From NCBI GenBank assembly GCA_905171695.1, contig LR991653.1, positions 462,258-526,257 of the forward strand: a stretch of DNA of 64,000 nucleotides, given 5' to 3'. This stretch comes from Candidatus Methanoperedentaceae archaeon GB37 (GTDB taxonomy: Archaea > Halobacteriota > Methanosarcinia > Methanosarcinales > EX4572-44). The position numbers and the translations under genes were made by a program. The notes under the pieces are model-generated. The model saw only the letters and a program-made list of their open reading frames with translations, was not told where the DNA came from and made no database searches. Positions 1 through 9,976 of the stretch are shown here, one piece after another (positions within the stretch are counted from its first letter, which is position 1; the number at the start of each line of letters is the position of its first letter).

Positions 1-60
1 AGGAAACCTCGGACAACCAAGCATAATAAGAGCATCCCTCGTCATAACTGGATAAACCAT
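1..60 (-). CDS. 5' end of an unidentified gene leaving the window
   Basis: On the minus strand an open frame begins with ATG at 60-58 and stays open for 20 codons to the window edge (MVYPVMTRDALIMLGCPRFP). A TATA-like TTATATAAG lies at about 72-80. That is too close to the first ATG for a normal leader, so a leaderless start at the second ATG (45-43), about 30 nt from the TATA box, is also possible. I do not recognise the family from 20 residues. It matters because the neighbouring repeat and IS debris stop immediately upstream of its promoter. Confidence 0.4.
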   Translation of the reverse strand, partial: MVYPVMTRDALIMLGCPRFP

Positions 61-96
61 AAGCAAAGAGACCTTATATAACCTTCTACACGGAGA

Positions 97-120
97 GGGC
101 CCGTCCACATAAAATTATAT
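97..120 (-). repeat. Short copy of the GTGGACGGG border repeat
   Basis: The 20-mer CCCGTCCACATAAAATTATA is identical here and, as its reverse complement, in the copy at 31904-31972; a related copy lies at 38036-38096. Read on the minus strand, GTGGACGGG sits about 19 nt upstream of the TATA box of the gene leaving the left edge, with IS630 debris on its other side. Its function is unknown; it could be an IS or MITE end, or an upstream promoter element. Confidence 0.6.
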
Positions 121-172
121 AGTTCAACCCTAAAATAACTTCACCTCCAGATATATATAGTCCCCTGCAAAA

Positions 173-1190
173 CTAAATCCACGATGGGATGAATTTTTCT
201 ATCCACGACTTAGCAAATGATAAACTCTCTGCAAGTCTGCTGAATGTTCTTTCGATTATCTTCCTCAGAACCTCTACGTTATCCACAAAAAGAGTCGAGA
301 TGGCTCTTTTGATGCTCTTCCATACAAACTCGATCGGGCCTGGGGTCGGGAGAGTATGGTGGGAGGTAAACGAGATATATCCCAAGCTGATCGGCCTCTT
401 TTTTCACCCTGTTCGACACGTGCGTGCTGAAATTATCGAGTACCATGATAATCGCTTTGCAATCATCATTAACCGATAGTATCTACCTAAAAAAGTCAAT
501 GAATCTCTCTATAATCCCATTGCATTCGATCTCATCCTTGTGGTGTTTTTTTATATGCGGCTTACCAAAACTCCAGACCCTGACCGTATTGGCAGTATAT
601 TTTGAGGAGAGCTCTCATCTACAAACCCGATTGCCATTTCTCTTCCCCTCTTGTATCCTTTCGTTTCAAACTCACTCAAAGTCGCTTCCACTCGATCTTT
701 CAAGATCCCTTCGGCGTTATCCGGTCTTCTATACTCACGTTGATATGGCTATGATAGTCTCATCCCCAGTTCATCCATCAAAATACGTCTAACCTGATCT
801 TCTGATAGTTTCTTCATAAAAACCTCTTTGATGAGCACTGCTACCTCTTTTCTCGTCCAGTAATCCTTAAATTCCAGAATACCACGCAGATTTTCGAGAT
901 CTTCGTCAGTGAGCCTGGGAGATCTACCTCTTTTATTTGGGCTTGGAAGAAGCCCTTCATATCCCAGATCATTCCACATCCATCCATTTATAGCCAGTTG
1001 TAATATCAATACCGATCGCATCAACAGCTCTTTCAAAATAGAGACAATATTCTCCTGCAAACAGGAGAAAAGAGAGTTTCTGCTTCACCACCGGACCCTT
1101 CTCGCCCTTCAACAGTGACCCAACCTCTTCAAACCTCCTGATCGATATCCGTTCTCCCCCTCATAGGAGGGAATAAGATGGAATAATAGA
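173..1190 (-). pseudogene. IS630-type transposase, multiply frameshifted
   Basis: This is a decayed DDE transposase read leftward. The N-terminal part (about 1150-1020) reads RISIRRFEEVGSLL..., shifts frame near 1005, then continues as WNDLGYEGLLPSP and a second helix-turn-helix (LTDEDLENLRGILEFKDYWT). The C-terminal end (385-173) holds PGPIEFVWKSIKRAI, the degenerate equivalent of the family's SPDLNPIE(F/N)xWxxxK block with the last catalytic Glu. The middle, which should carry the first two Asp residues, is scrambled by stops. No terminal inverted repeats could be recognised. A relative lies at 43870-44802. It is inactive as it stands. Confidence 0.75.
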
Positions 1191-1199
1191 CAAAGTTTT

Positions 1200-1960
1200 G
1201 CAAGAGACTATAATTGTAGAATTGTAGAATTGGTAGATGTCCAAGAACCGATTCGGTGCTCTATAAGATTTCACATCTCTGAATCTTCGGATTCGGTTTA
1301 AAGCTGTCCCGAAAAAGCCTTCCATTATGTTGTTTGTATGTATTTTATAGCACCGTGCTTATGCGTTGTTTCAGGGATGGGGCATCGAATAGCTACGGGA
1401 TAAGCATCCCATCTATCTGTTGTGATGGAGTCAGGTATGAAGCCTGCAATTATTTTTATTGCTTTCCTGAAGAACCGTTTTGCTGCATTACCATCTCGTT
1501 TTGATGATGCAACAGAAGCAACCAGATTCTTTCTCTCATCTCTAACCGCCCATATGTACAGTTTCTTCCCTTTACAATGATAATGCAACTCATCTGCGTA
1601 CCAATCTCTTGAGAAGTTGATGCGATTTAAGAACATCCATTCTCTACAGAACAGGCCAAACTTCTGTAACCATCTGTAAATGGAAGCATGGGTTCTCTTT
1701 CACCCTAATCTTTCTAACATAACCATAGCATTTCGTAATGATACTCCTCGAAGCACCAAGCTCCATTGCATATTTGACAGCAAACGGATGCGTTCTCATA
1801 CCTGAGAATGGAGTGCCTCTAATATCGCTAATACTTCTTTCCACATTTAGCACATTCATACACCTGTTTACCAGTACGATCCCTTACCATCCTTTCTCAT
1901 CCTGGTGGTTAATTTATGCACCTTGGACATCGTCTCTTCTGATCGTTGTTCTCTCTTCTC
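1200..1960 (-). pseudogene. IS6-like DDE transposase, broken
   Basis: Pieces of one leftward transposase lie in different frames. An N-terminal zinc ribbon (CPRC ... DRTGKQVYECAKCGKKY) reads from about 1945 to 1850. A helical segment follows (1859-1644). The catalytic core at 1636-1325 carries the first Asp in DWYADELHYHCKGKK and the second in ITTDRWDAY. The end, in another frame at 1330-1200, reads MEGFFGTALNRIRRFRDVKS, with the third acidic residue, then YRAPNRFLDIYQFYN. This domain order is that of archaeal IS6/IS240-like elements. At least three frame breaks make it non-functional. 1961-2097 holds no gene that I can see. Confidence 0.7.
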
Positions 1961-2097
1961 GAGGCTCTTCTATCAAGAAGAAAATACATTTTCCCATCCC
2001 TTTCCGACATTTGGAGAGGGGAAAACAGAGACAGGAATAAAATGTTTATGAGTCTCAGAAATCTTCCCCACACAAGTTTACAATACCAAAAATAATT

Positions 2098-3966
2098 CTA
2101 TTCTATCATCTTCTTCAGGTATTCTGTAATGTCGTATATTGGCTGTTTGCCTTCTTTCAGGTTCTCTTTGCAGAAGGGGCATGCACTCAGGATCGCCTGC
2201 GCTCCTGTCTCTTTTATTGCCTGCAGCCGTTCTTCTGCTATCGCTCTGCTTAGCAGGGGGTATGCGCTTCTGACGCCTCCGCCTGCGCCGCAGCACCCTT
2301 TTTCTATCTCTTTGTAGGTAATTCCTGGTATCTCTCTCAGGATCTTTTCAGGGGCGTCTGTTCTCAGGTGGCAGGGTTTATGATACGTCACGCTCGCTTC
2401 AGCCACTTCTTTTAGCTCTATCTTCCCGGCTTCTATCTCTCTTTTCAGGTACTCGCTGAGGTACTCGCTGATGTGGAGGAGGTTGTACCTCTTTGGGTAG
2501 TGGTCTTTGAAGGTCTCAAGGCACCCGGGGCATGTGAAGAGTATCGTCTCTGCCCCGGTCTCTTCGATCTGTGAGATGTTATGGTCTATCAGCTCTTCTA
2601 TTCCGGTGCCTGTCTTCAGAACGGGTGACCCGCAGCACCTCTCATCTATCAGGGTGTACTCCACCCCTGTTTTATTGAGAAGATCCTCTGCTGCCTCTGC
2701 GATCTCTCTCCTTCTGAATGTTGACATGCAGCCCCTGAAGTAGACGATACTTGCTCTCTTCACCTCACCCACCTCTGGGGGCTTCTCATTGAATATGCGC
2801 CCGGTCTCTCTTATATTCTGTATCAGCTTCTCATGACCCTCGATTAAGTTGTATCGCTTCACATACTCTCGTCTGCTCTTGAGGAGTGTCTCTCTTACTG
2901 GAATCTCGAGTGGGCAGTTCTCCCTGCAGAGGTCGCAGGTGGTGCAGTAGAATATTTCTTCCACCGGATCCATGATTGAGGCTTTTACAAGACCTATCCC
3001 GCCAAGCTGACTCTCTCTTCCGAATCGGTTTCCAACGGCGCGGTAGGTCGGGCAGATCGTGAGGCAGTTTCCGCAGCCGATGCAATGATAGAGTTCGGGT
3101 TCACTTGTAATACCGGGTGTCTCCAAGACTATCAGTATCACGTCTCTTGGCCCATGGATGCCTGGGACAAGTATGCCCTCCACGTCTGCCGTCTTGCTTG
3201 GACCGCTTATCACATCGATGTACGATGTTGTGATGTGCCCCGTGCCATAGAATGTGAGGACCTTCACCATGTTGATCGCTTCATCCAAGTTGGGGTAGAT
3301 CTTCTCCTGGCTGGTGATTATGATATGTTTCTCGGTGTGGGTTGCTACTTTCAGTATGTTCCCCTCGTTGTGTACGAGGACAAGCGACCCTTCACCAGCA
3401 CAGACAGCGTTTGCCCCTGTGATTCCGATCTTTGCGCATCGTATCTTCTCCCTGATCTCGTCACGCAGGAGACCTGTTATCGTCCCGGGATCGGGTGGCA
3501 CGGGTCGCTTCAGGTGGTGCTCGAGTATTCCTGCTATCTCATAGCGGTCAAGGTTTGCAGCAGGGCACGTCGGATGTGTGGGAGGCATCCTCGCAATCTG
3601 GATTATCCGATCCCCGATATCGGTCTCAACAACCTCGACACCCCTTGCTTCAAGACTCTCTGTGAGATGAATCTGTTTTGTAACATTTGATTTCGATTTT
3701 ACAACAAGCTTCTCATCACCCACCAGAGAGAGTACCACTTCGATCGCTTCCTCCCCACTCCTAACAAAAAAAACTCTTACTCCATTATCTTTAAGATTTT
3801 CTCTCGCTTTCCTCCAGAGAGCTTCGTTCTCTCTTATCGCATACTCCCGCGTCTCCTTCAACCGACTGGCTCGATCCTCGAGATCTGGGAGCCTCTCACG
3901 ATTCTCAGCCTGCGTTCGCCTGATATTCTCAAACGTGGCAAGAAGCGATGATAATGAAGAGTCCAC
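2098..3966 (-). CDS. LUD-domain / 4Fe-4S / double CCG-domain oxidoreductase
   Basis: This 622-residue protein fuses modules that are often separate. Residues about 60-290 are a LUD (LutB/LutC-type) domain. Two 4Fe-4S motifs follow (C295-x2-C-x2-C-x3-C305 and C341-x2-C-x2-C-x3-C351). Then come two cysteine-rich CCG domains (C413, CC444-445, C479/C482; C532, CC558-559, C596/C599) like those of LutA, GlpC and HdrD. Proteins of this make-up move electrons from 2-hydroxy acids or heterodisulphide-like couples to a carrier; the substrate cannot be read from sequence. No flavin-binding dehydrogenase subunit is adjacent. It is transcribed divergently from rpa with about 145 bp between them. The leading ATG is preferred because a coiled segment starts at once. 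Confidence 0.8.
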   Translation of the reverse strand: MDSSLSSLLATFENIRRTQAENRERLPDLEDRASRLKETREYAIRENEALWRKARENLKDNGVRVFFVRSGEEAIEVVLSLVGDEKLVVKSKSNVTKQIHLTESLEARGVEVVETDIGDRIIQIARMPPTHPTCPAANLDRYEIAGILEHHLKRPVPPDPGTITGLLRDEIREKIRCAKIGITGANAVCAGEGSLVLVHNEGNILKVATHTEKHIIITSQEKIYPNLDEAINMVKVLTFYGTGHITTSYIDVISGPSKTADVEGILVPGIHGPRDVILIVLETPGITSEPELYHCIGCGNCLTICPTYRAVGNRFGRESQLGGIGLVKASIMDPVEEIFYCTTCDLCRENCPLEIPVRETLLKSRREYVKRYNLIEGHEKLIQNIRETGRIFNEKPPEVGEVKRASIVYFRGCMSTFRRREIAEAAEDLLNKTGVEYTLIDERCCGSPVLKTGTGIEELIDHNISQIEETGAETILFTCPGCLETFKDHYPKRYNLLHISEYLSEYLKREIEAGKIELKEVAEASVTYHKPCHLRTDAPEKILREIPGITYKEIEKGCCGAGGGVRSAYPLLSRAIAEERLQAIKETGAQAILSACPFCKENLKEGKQPIYDITEYLKKMIE

Positions 3967-4111
3967 AATCCACGCATATAGATTCTTCCACCAGTTAAAC
4001 TCTGCGCCATTACGATCCCCACCCAGAACCCTTCTTCAGAAGGATTTATCTACCAATCGGTTCAACTGTGGGAACTATATCATATATGTGTACTATGATC
4101 TTTCAGGTGTG

Positions 4112-5053
4112 ATGGATTTGAGCGTTGCAGGTGATATAAGAGAGAGGTTCCTGAAGCTTGGCGTAGATCTCGACGAGGAAGATATAAACCAACGCTTACG
4201 GCGCCTAACTCTTGAGTTCAAGGTGCCGGAGGACGAAGCTCGGCGGAGCGTGATCAACTACTTCCTGAAGGAGAACGGGCTTGAGCGAGAGAAGTATTAT
4301 GCCGGTGCAAGCGATGACCTGATAGCGATAGGAGACATAAAAGAGGAGGGTCGGTGGGTGAACCTCAAGGCGAAGGTCGTCCAGTTATGGGAGCCAAGCC
4401 ATGAATCCATACATCAGACAGGGCTCCTGGGTGATGGAACCGGGACTATAAAATTCACTATGTTCGAGAGCTCTTCAGATCCAGAAGAGATGGTGCTCGA
4501 AGAGGGGAGATCATACCTGATACGGGGTGCTGTTACAGGTATCTGGCAGGGAAGATACCAGTTGAACTTCAACCGCGCGACCACGATCGAAGAGATCGAC
4601 GAAGAGATCATCGTGGAGAGTCCAACTCAGGAGTTTACAGGTGTCATCGTGGAGATCCAGTCAGGGTCTGGCCTCATAAAACGGTGTCCTGAATGCAATC
4701 GAGCACTTAGCAAGGGCAGTTGCAATGAGCATGGGAGAGTCGAAGGTGTCTATGATCTTCGAATAAAGGCGGTGATAGATGACGGCGAGAAGACCCAGGA
4801 CGTAATAATAAATCGGGAGCTCACCGAAGAGCTTTGCGGGATAACACTTGAAGAGGCGAGAGATATGGCGACAGAAGCACTCGACCATGGGATCGTTGCA
4901 GACGTCATCAGAAGAAAGATCCTTGCACGATACTACACCATCACAGGAAGAAGATTCGATAGATACCTCCTCGCAGAGACCATAAAACCAAAAAAATTTT
5001 CCAATGATGTTCTGGAGAGACTCTTATCACAGGTCTCACAGTCTTCAGAATAG
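4112..5053 (+). CDS. rpa: Replication protein A (single-strand DNA-binding), RPA 1
   Basis: Archaeal RPA of 313 residues that coats single-stranded DNA in replication and repair. After a helical N-terminal region (LEFKVPEDEARRSVINYFLK) come OB-fold strands (WVNLKAKVVQLW, GLLGDGTGTIKFTMF, GRYQLNFN). A zinc finger of the CPEC...C...H type follows at about residues 192-208 (CPECNRALSKGSCNEHG) and leads into a C-terminal OB fold (VYDLRIKAVIDDG). The frame is open for 59 codons further upstream, but ATG 4112 has a purine-rich AGGTGTG just before it and starts where family homology should begin. An RPA-associated protein gene follows after 21 nt. A second, longer RPA lies at 29829-31112. Confidence 0.85.
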   Translation: MDLSVAGDIRERFLKLGVDLDEEDINQRLRRLTLEFKVPEDEARRSVINYFLKENGLEREKYYAGASDDLIAIGDIKEEGRWVNLKAKVVQLWEPSHESIHQTGLLGDGTGTIKFTMFESSSDPEEMVLEEGRSYLIRGAVTGIWQGRYQLNFNRATTIEEIDEEIIVESPTQEFTGVIVEIQSGSGLIKRCPECNRALSKGSCNEHGRVEGVYDLRIKAVIDDGEKTQDVIINRELTEELCGITLEEARDMATEALDHGIVADVIRRKILARYYTITGRRFDRYLLAETIKPKKFSNDVLERLLSQVSQSSE

Positions 5054-5074
5054 ACCACGGGTGTGAATTGAAGT

Positions 5075-5638
5075 ATGGTTGAAGACGATAGAAGATATAT
5101 GCGAGAACCAGCAAAACGCGTATTTGCCCAAGAGTTCAGAGAGTCAGACCTGACCTACCGTGAGGGCGACGACATCTACTCGCCACAGTACCTGATAACA
5201 CCAACCGGTGCGAAGGTTAACAGGCTCTTTGTCACAGGCACGATGATAGAGAGAGATGACATCGGGGGCGAAGTGGAGTACTGGCGTGCACGGATAACCG
5301 ATCCAACAGGCGTCTTCCTCGTATACGCCGGGCAGTACCAGCAGGAAGCAGCCGAGGTGATCGCAACGACAGAGCCACCCGCCTTCGTGGCAGTGATCGG
5401 GAAACAGAACATCTACACCACGCCAGAAGAGACCACCATCACATCGATCAGACCAGAGAGGATCCAGGTGATCGAGGAGGAGACCGTGGATCAATGGATA
5501 ATCGACACGGCAGAACAGACGCTCAAACGGCTGCAAAACCGGAGCGAACTACTAGAAGAAGCAGTGAAACACTACCAGACAGACCCAGAGCGATATAGAG
5601 AGATGGTGGCAACAGCACTCGACGCACTGAAACACTGA
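5075..5638 (+). CDS. rpap: RPA-associated protein (RPAP, COG3390 type)
   Basis: This 187-residue OB-fold partner of archaeal RPA has the family core YLITPTGAKVNRLFVTGTMIE, then WRARITDPTGVFLVYAGQYQ and PAFVAVIGK. In haloarchaea the matching rpa-rpap pairs are co-transcribed and the two proteins interact; the 21-nt spacing here implies the same. It is plainly paralogous to the protein at 28973-29836 but lacks that protein's C-terminal extension of about 90 residues. The gene ends 40 bp before the convergent ftsY. Confidence 0.8.
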   Translation: MVEDDRRYMREPAKRVFAQEFRESDLTYREGDDIYSPQYLITPTGAKVNRLFVTGTMIERDDIGGEVEYWRARITDPTGVFLVYAGQYQQEAAEVIATTEPPAFVAVIGKQNIYTTPEETTITSIRPERIQVIEEETVDQWIIDTAEQTLKRLQNRSELLEEAVKHYQTDPERYREMVATALDALKH

Positions 5639-5677
5639 AGAACTGAAGACCGATCATTGGGATCGATCATTGGGATT

Positions 5678-6697
5678 CTATGTTGTGAGTAGTCGTCTGA
5701 CAAGCCAGTCTGGGTTGAACTTTTCGAGGTCACCGTATCCTTGTCCTGTTCCAAGGAAGAGTATCGGCTTTGAGGTTGCATGTGCGATCGATATGGCTGC
5801 TCCGCCTTTGGCGTCTGCATCGATCTTGGTGAGGATGCTTCCGTCGAACGGAACCGCTTCGTTGAAGAGTCTTGCGCGTTCTACGGCGTCGTTTCCGGCG
5901 ATCGCTTCATCAACGAATATTACGAGGTCTGGAGGTGTTACTCGGCATATCTTTTTGAGTTGGTCCATGAGGTTGATGTTTGTGTGCATTCTGCCGGCTG
6001 TGTCTGTGAGCACCACGTCTATGTGTCTTGCCTTTGCGTATTCTACGGCATCGTAGGCGACTGATGCTGGATCTGCGCCTTCTTGGTGCTTTATCATCTT
6101 TATCCCGAGTTTATCTGCGTGGTGTTCGAGCTGGTCTATGGCTCCTGCTCTGAATGTGTCGGCTGCTGCGATCACGACCGAGTGGTTCTCTCTTTTAAGT
6201 CTATATGCGATCTTTGCTATCGTTGTGGTCTTTCCTGTGCCGTTCACGCCGATGAATACGATGTGAAGAGGTTTCTCTCTTCTCTCTATCACCTCGTCAA
6301 AGTCGAGTGGGTTTAGAGAGACAACCCTTGTGAGTGCGTCAACGAGTGCATCTTCTACGATCTTTTCAGATCTTTCTTTGAGTCTTCGTTTCGTTCCGAT
6401 GAGATCTCTCCGTATCGTGTTGATGATCTCTTCTGCTACGTCCATTGCTACGTCGCTTTCGAGCAGTGCCATTTCTAGTTCCCATAGTGGTTCTTCAATG
6501 CTTTTTTCATCAATTATAACTTCTCGATCCACCACTATTGATTTTACTTTGTCTCTTAACCCGATGTTGATGTCCTTAACTCGTCCTTCGGTCGTGACTT
6601 CTTCTACTTCTTCTTTTTCTTCTTTTTCAGGGGTCTGTATTATCTCAGTTACTGATTCTTTAAACCTATCAATTTTTTTCTTCAGTTTTTCAAACAT
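5678..6697 (-). CDS. ftsY: Signal recognition particle receptor FtsY
   Basis: SRP receptor GTPase of 339 residues. It docks SRP-bound ribosomes at the membrane and hydrolyses GTP together with SRP54. An acidic N-terminal segment (about 1-45) comes first, then the NG domain: G1 GVNGTGKTTT at 150-159, DTFRAGA at about 180-186, DTAGR at 232-236, and the guanine-specificity motif TKIDADAKGG near 305-315. Length and order match archaeal FtsY. It stands 27 bp downstream of dnaG on the same strand and probably shares its transcript. In many archaea ftsY follows prefoldin alpha; that linkage is absent here. Confidence 0.93.
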   Translation of the reverse strand: MFEKLKKKIDRFKESVTEIIQTPEKEEKEEVEEVTTEGRVKDINIGLRDKVKSIVVDREVIIDEKSIEEPLWELEMALLESDVAMDVAEEIINTIRRDLIGTKRRLKERSEKIVEDALVDALTRVVSLNPLDFDEVIERREKPLHIVFIGVNGTGKTTTIAKIAYRLKRENHSVVIAAADTFRAGAIDQLEHHADKLGIKMIKHQEGADPASVAYDAVEYAKARHIDVVLTDTAGRMHTNINLMDQLKKICRVTPPDLVIFVDEAIAGNDAVERARLFNEAVPFDGSILTKIDADAKGGAAISIAHATSKPILFLGTGQGYGDLEKFNPDWLVRRLLTT

Positions 6698-6724
6698 CTT
6701 CCATCACGGTTTTACGAGCACTGG

Positions 6725-8077
6725 TCAGCACTGGTCTATTGTGTGTATATTTACTGAGACAGGGACTTTTGCAATGTTCCCTTTCTTGATTCCCATCAGG
6801 TGTTCAACACCGCGTTCGAAGGCGATGTCCACGAGGCGCTGAGTTATCACACCATCAAAGACAACGGTCTTCACACTCTTCTCAATCTCTTTCAGCTCGC
6901 TTGCAAGGTCTCTCACTGGCACCTCTTTGAGCACTCTATCCTCTGGGTCAATGAGGCGCGCGGTGAACGTACCTGCGATCTCGTCCATGTGTCGTTCTCC
7001 ATCTCGCTGGCATGCAGAAACTGGAGGTTCTATCTCTTTAGAGGGCTTTAATTTACTCGGAGTAGCAACCGTCTCTTTATCTACCTGGAGTGCATCTTCT
7101 GGTGTTTTGGTGGGTTCCTCTTTTGCACCCTCATCCGAGTCTCTCCTATCCGACCTGCGACTCTTGATCTGTGCACGCTTCACCTCGTGTCTTCTCTGCT
7201 TAAAGTTATTCGATCCAGCTTTACGATCGTCCATGCTGTAGTATTCCATTGCCTGTTCTATCGGAATTTTCTGGTGGAGTGCTTTCATCACCTCTTTCTG
7301 CGTGAGTTCTTCCACCATCTTTCCATCAGGCGCGCGTGCCACGAAATCGATATCTGTGACCTGCATAAGCTCTTTTATGATAAGCTCTCCACCCCTGTCG
7401 CCATCTGTGAAGGCTGTCACGATCTTCTTTTTACAGAGGTCGATGACTGCTTGTGGAATGTTTGTTCCACCAACTGCTATTGCATTCTTGATCCCGTATT
7501 TGAGGAGCGTCAGGACATCTGCTCGGCCTTCAACCACTATTATGGCGTCAGAGTCGTATATGTTTGGCCCTGCAGGTATACCATCCTTGCCATACTGGAT
7601 CATCTCCTCGACTCTCACACTCTGTTTCACTTCCTCGGTTATCTCCTGGCTCTGTGGCACGTTCTCATCGAAGAGACCCGTGAGTATGACTTTAGCGCGA
7701 TCAATGATATATCTCCGTTTTGATGATCTGACATCTTCCACACGTGTGACCGATATCGTTGAGACACACGGGCCTATCCGATCGATCGTTTCGAGTGATG
7801 CTGCAAGAATTGACGTCTCGACTTTGTCCAGGCTCGATGGCAGGTCTATAGTTCCGATCGATTTGCCTCCACTCGACTTGGTGTTAACATCAATCCGTCC
7901 TATGCGCCCGCTCTTCTGGAGCTCTCGGAGGTCTAAGTCGTCACCGAGCAATCCTTCGGTCTGACCGAATATCGCCCCAACGACATCTGGGCGCTCGATG
8001 ACACCATCCACCTTTATCTTTGCGTGAATTATATATTTCGTTGTTTCTGTGTTTTGCATATCAATTACACCTTCCAT
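6725..8077 (-). CDS. dnaG: Archaeal DnaG-type protein (primase/exosome-associated)
   Basis: Archaeal DnaG of 450 residues. The N-terminal archaeal domain contains [22 protein letters not shown], and the Toprim domain carries the catalytic Glu in VVEGRADVL and the metal-binding DGDRGG. A charged linker (about 280-350) rich in Lys, Arg and Glu leads to a C-terminal domain. Archaeal DnaG has primase activity in vitro and is a stable cap component of the exosome, whose genes lie at 24055-26367. Two starts are plausible: ATG 8077 with GAGGT nine nt upstream, or the ATG six codons later, preceded by GGTGT. The leader contains competing hairpins (8108-8155). Confidence 0.92.
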   Translation of the reverse strand: MEGVIDMQNTETTKYIIHAKIKVDGVIERPDVVGAIFGQTEGLLGDDLDLRELQKSGRIGRIDVNTKSSGGKSIGTIDLPSSLDKVETSILAASLETIDRIGPCVSTISVTRVEDVRSSKRRYIIDRAKVILTGLFDENVPQSQEITEEVKQSVRVEEMIQYGKDGIPAGPNIYDSDAIIVVEGRADVLTLLKYGIKNAIAVGGTNIPQAVIDLCKKKIVTAFTDGDRGGELIIKELMQVTDIDFVARAPDGKMVEELTQKEVMKALHQKIPIEQAMEYYSMDDRKAGSNNFKQRRHEVKRAQIKSRRSDRRDSDEGAKEEPTKTPEDALQVDKETVATPSKLKPSKEIEPPVSACQRDGERHMDEIAGTFTARLIDPEDRVLKEVPVRDLASELKEIEKSVKTVVFDGVITQRLVDIAFERGVEHLMGIKKGNIAKVPVSVNIHTIDQC

Positions 8078-8107
8078 GATCGTCTTACCTCAGGAAAATA
8101 GTAAACT

Positions 8108-8155
8108 CCCAAAATCGCTCCTATCATCCTCTTGGGCATGATTTTGGTGAGCGAT
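8108..8155 (-). promoter_or_regulatory. dnaG 5' leader with mutually exclusive hairpins
   Basis: On the minus strand, between a TATA-like TTTTATAC near 8238-8245 and the dnaG start, two stems compete. ATCGCTC (8114-8120) pairs with GAGCGAT (8149-8155). CCAAAATC (8109-8116) pairs with GATTTTGG (8140-8147). They share 8114-8116 and cannot both form fully. The implied leader is about 130 nt, long for an archaeon. The rest of the 330-bp gap 8078-8407 is AT-rich, with no gene seen. Confidence 0.35.
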
Positions 8156-8407
8156 CTTCACTTCCCTCAGACAGTATTCCAGTCTTCGATCGGTTGAGTG
8201 ATAGATATTATGAGCATGTTCTAACTATCTCCTAAGTATAAAACCTACAAACCATAATCACCACATCATACATATATTGAATTATATTTTGGATAATGGT
8301 TTGATACAACACTTCTTTGTACACACCTATTTAATAAACTTGTGGTAGACGATCTTCGAGATCCCTATGTAGGAATGGGTATCATCCAATAAGAAGCGAT
8401 CTCCCAG

Positions 8408-9916
8408 TCATCTCAACTGGTCGTTCAAGGCCGAGCAGATCAAGGATTCGTCGGTGCGAACGTCTGCCAGAATTCCGTCACGTAAACGATACATCTTCTG
8501 AGAGATTATGCTGAATGGAACTGGATTGCTCGTATGCGCGGTGTGTAGTCTCTCACCACTCTCGCTGGTTTCATACATCTGCTCGGCATTCCCGTGATCT
8601 GCTGTGAGTATCATCACGCCACCAGTCTCCCTGACCACACCAGCCACGCGTCCAACAGAGAGATCGACCGCTTCTACAGCCCTCACAGTAGCGTCAAAGT
8701 TCCCGGTATGCCCGACCATATCGCAATTGGCATAGTTCAAAACGATCAGATCATATTGTTTCGATCGTATTGCCTCAACCACCTTCTCTGTGACCAGTGG
8801 AGCGCTCATCTCGGGTTTGAGGTCGTAGGTTGGGACTTTGGGTGATGGTACCAGCACTCGATCCTCGCCAGAGAACGGTGTCTCCACGCCGCCATTGAAG
8901 AAGAAGGTTACATGGGCATATTTCTCGGTCTCAGCGACTCGGAGCTGCTTCAGCCCATTTCTTGAGACCTACCTCGCCAAGTGTATTTGCAATCAGCTCT
9001 GGGGGAAACGCAACAGGTATCTTGAAGGACTCATCATACTCGGTCATGCTGACAAAGACGATAGGCACATAAGTCTCTCTCAAACTCGGAAAAATCACTA
9101 TCTATGAACGCTCTTGTTATTTGACGCGCTCTATCAGCACGAAAGTTGAAGAAGATCACAGAATCTCCCTCACTGAACCACACACACAGGCTTTCCATCC
9201 TTCACAATGACGGTTGGAAGAACGAACTCGTCACTCTCGCCCCGTGCGTAAGCAGCCCTGATCGCCTCTTCTGAGCTCTCCGCGTAGAGCCCAACACCGT
9301 TCACAATTGCACTAAACGCTTTATTTGTTCGTTCCCAACGATTATCCCGATCCATGGCATAATACCTGCCAGATATACTGCCAATTCTTCCAACAGATTG
9401 ATTGATCTCTCTTTCAAGCTCAGCCAGGTATCGATCAGCTGTTTTGGGGCCCACATCCCGCCCATCGAGAAACGCATGGATACAGACGTTGCTCACGCCG
9501 TTTCGCTCTGCAAGCTGTAGTAGCGCATAGAGGTGCGTGTTATGACTGTGCACGCCACCATCAGATAGAAGTCCCATCAGATGAAGGCACGTGCCACGAT
9601 CCTTAACATTCTCTATTGCAGAGAGGAGCGCTCTATTCTGATAGAAACTACCGTCCTCGATCGCTCTTCCGATCCGTGTCAACTCCTGATAGACCACCCG
9701 TCCCGCACCAAGATTGAGATGACCAACCTCAGAATTACCCATCTGCCCAGGTGGCAGACCCACCGCATCCCCCGCAGCCTCGAGCCTAACACACGGATAG
9801 TCCGAAAAGACCCGATCCAGATTCGGGGTACGAGCAGCCAGTATAGCATTCCCATGATGCTCATCAGAGAGACCAAAACCATCAAGGATCGTTAAAAGAA
9901 CCATCTCTCTACCCAT
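8408..9916 (-). pseudogene. gpmI: 2,3-bisphosphoglycerate-independent phosphoglycerate mutase, frameshifted
   Basis: The full span (about 503 codons) matches bacterial-type GpmI, which interconverts 3- and 2-phosphoglycerate using two Mn ions. The N-terminal 248 residues (9916-9170) are intact: LLTILDGFGLSDEHHGNAI with the metal-binding Asp, GQMGNSEVGHLNLGAG with the catalytic Ser, and AFLDGRDVGPKTA. The last 159 residues (8887-8408) carry [12 protein letters not shown] and [11 protein letters not shown]. Between 9172 and 8887 the reading jumps frame at least three times ([53 protein letters not shown]), and every expected family segment is recoverable. Either the gene died very recently or this 280-bp stretch contains sequencing errors. 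No intact mutase of this class lies elsewhere in the window. Confidence 0.8.
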
Positions 9917-9976
9917 AATACCACACCAGACACACTACAGGTAAAAGAAACTTACTCTACCTATTCAATCGCCCGC

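Noticed and set aside
3085-3690. Long open frame (201 codons) opposite the LUD/CCG gene
   Set aside because: It is antisense to a gene with clear cysteine motifs and has no family features; it arises from the codon usage of the real gene.
8090-8165. C/D-box small RNA in the dnaG leader
   Set aside because: On the minus strand GGATGATAGG and a CCTGAGG resemble boxes C and D, but the C box does not match RUGAUGA fully and D'/C' boxes are not convincing. Competing hairpins explain the symmetry better.
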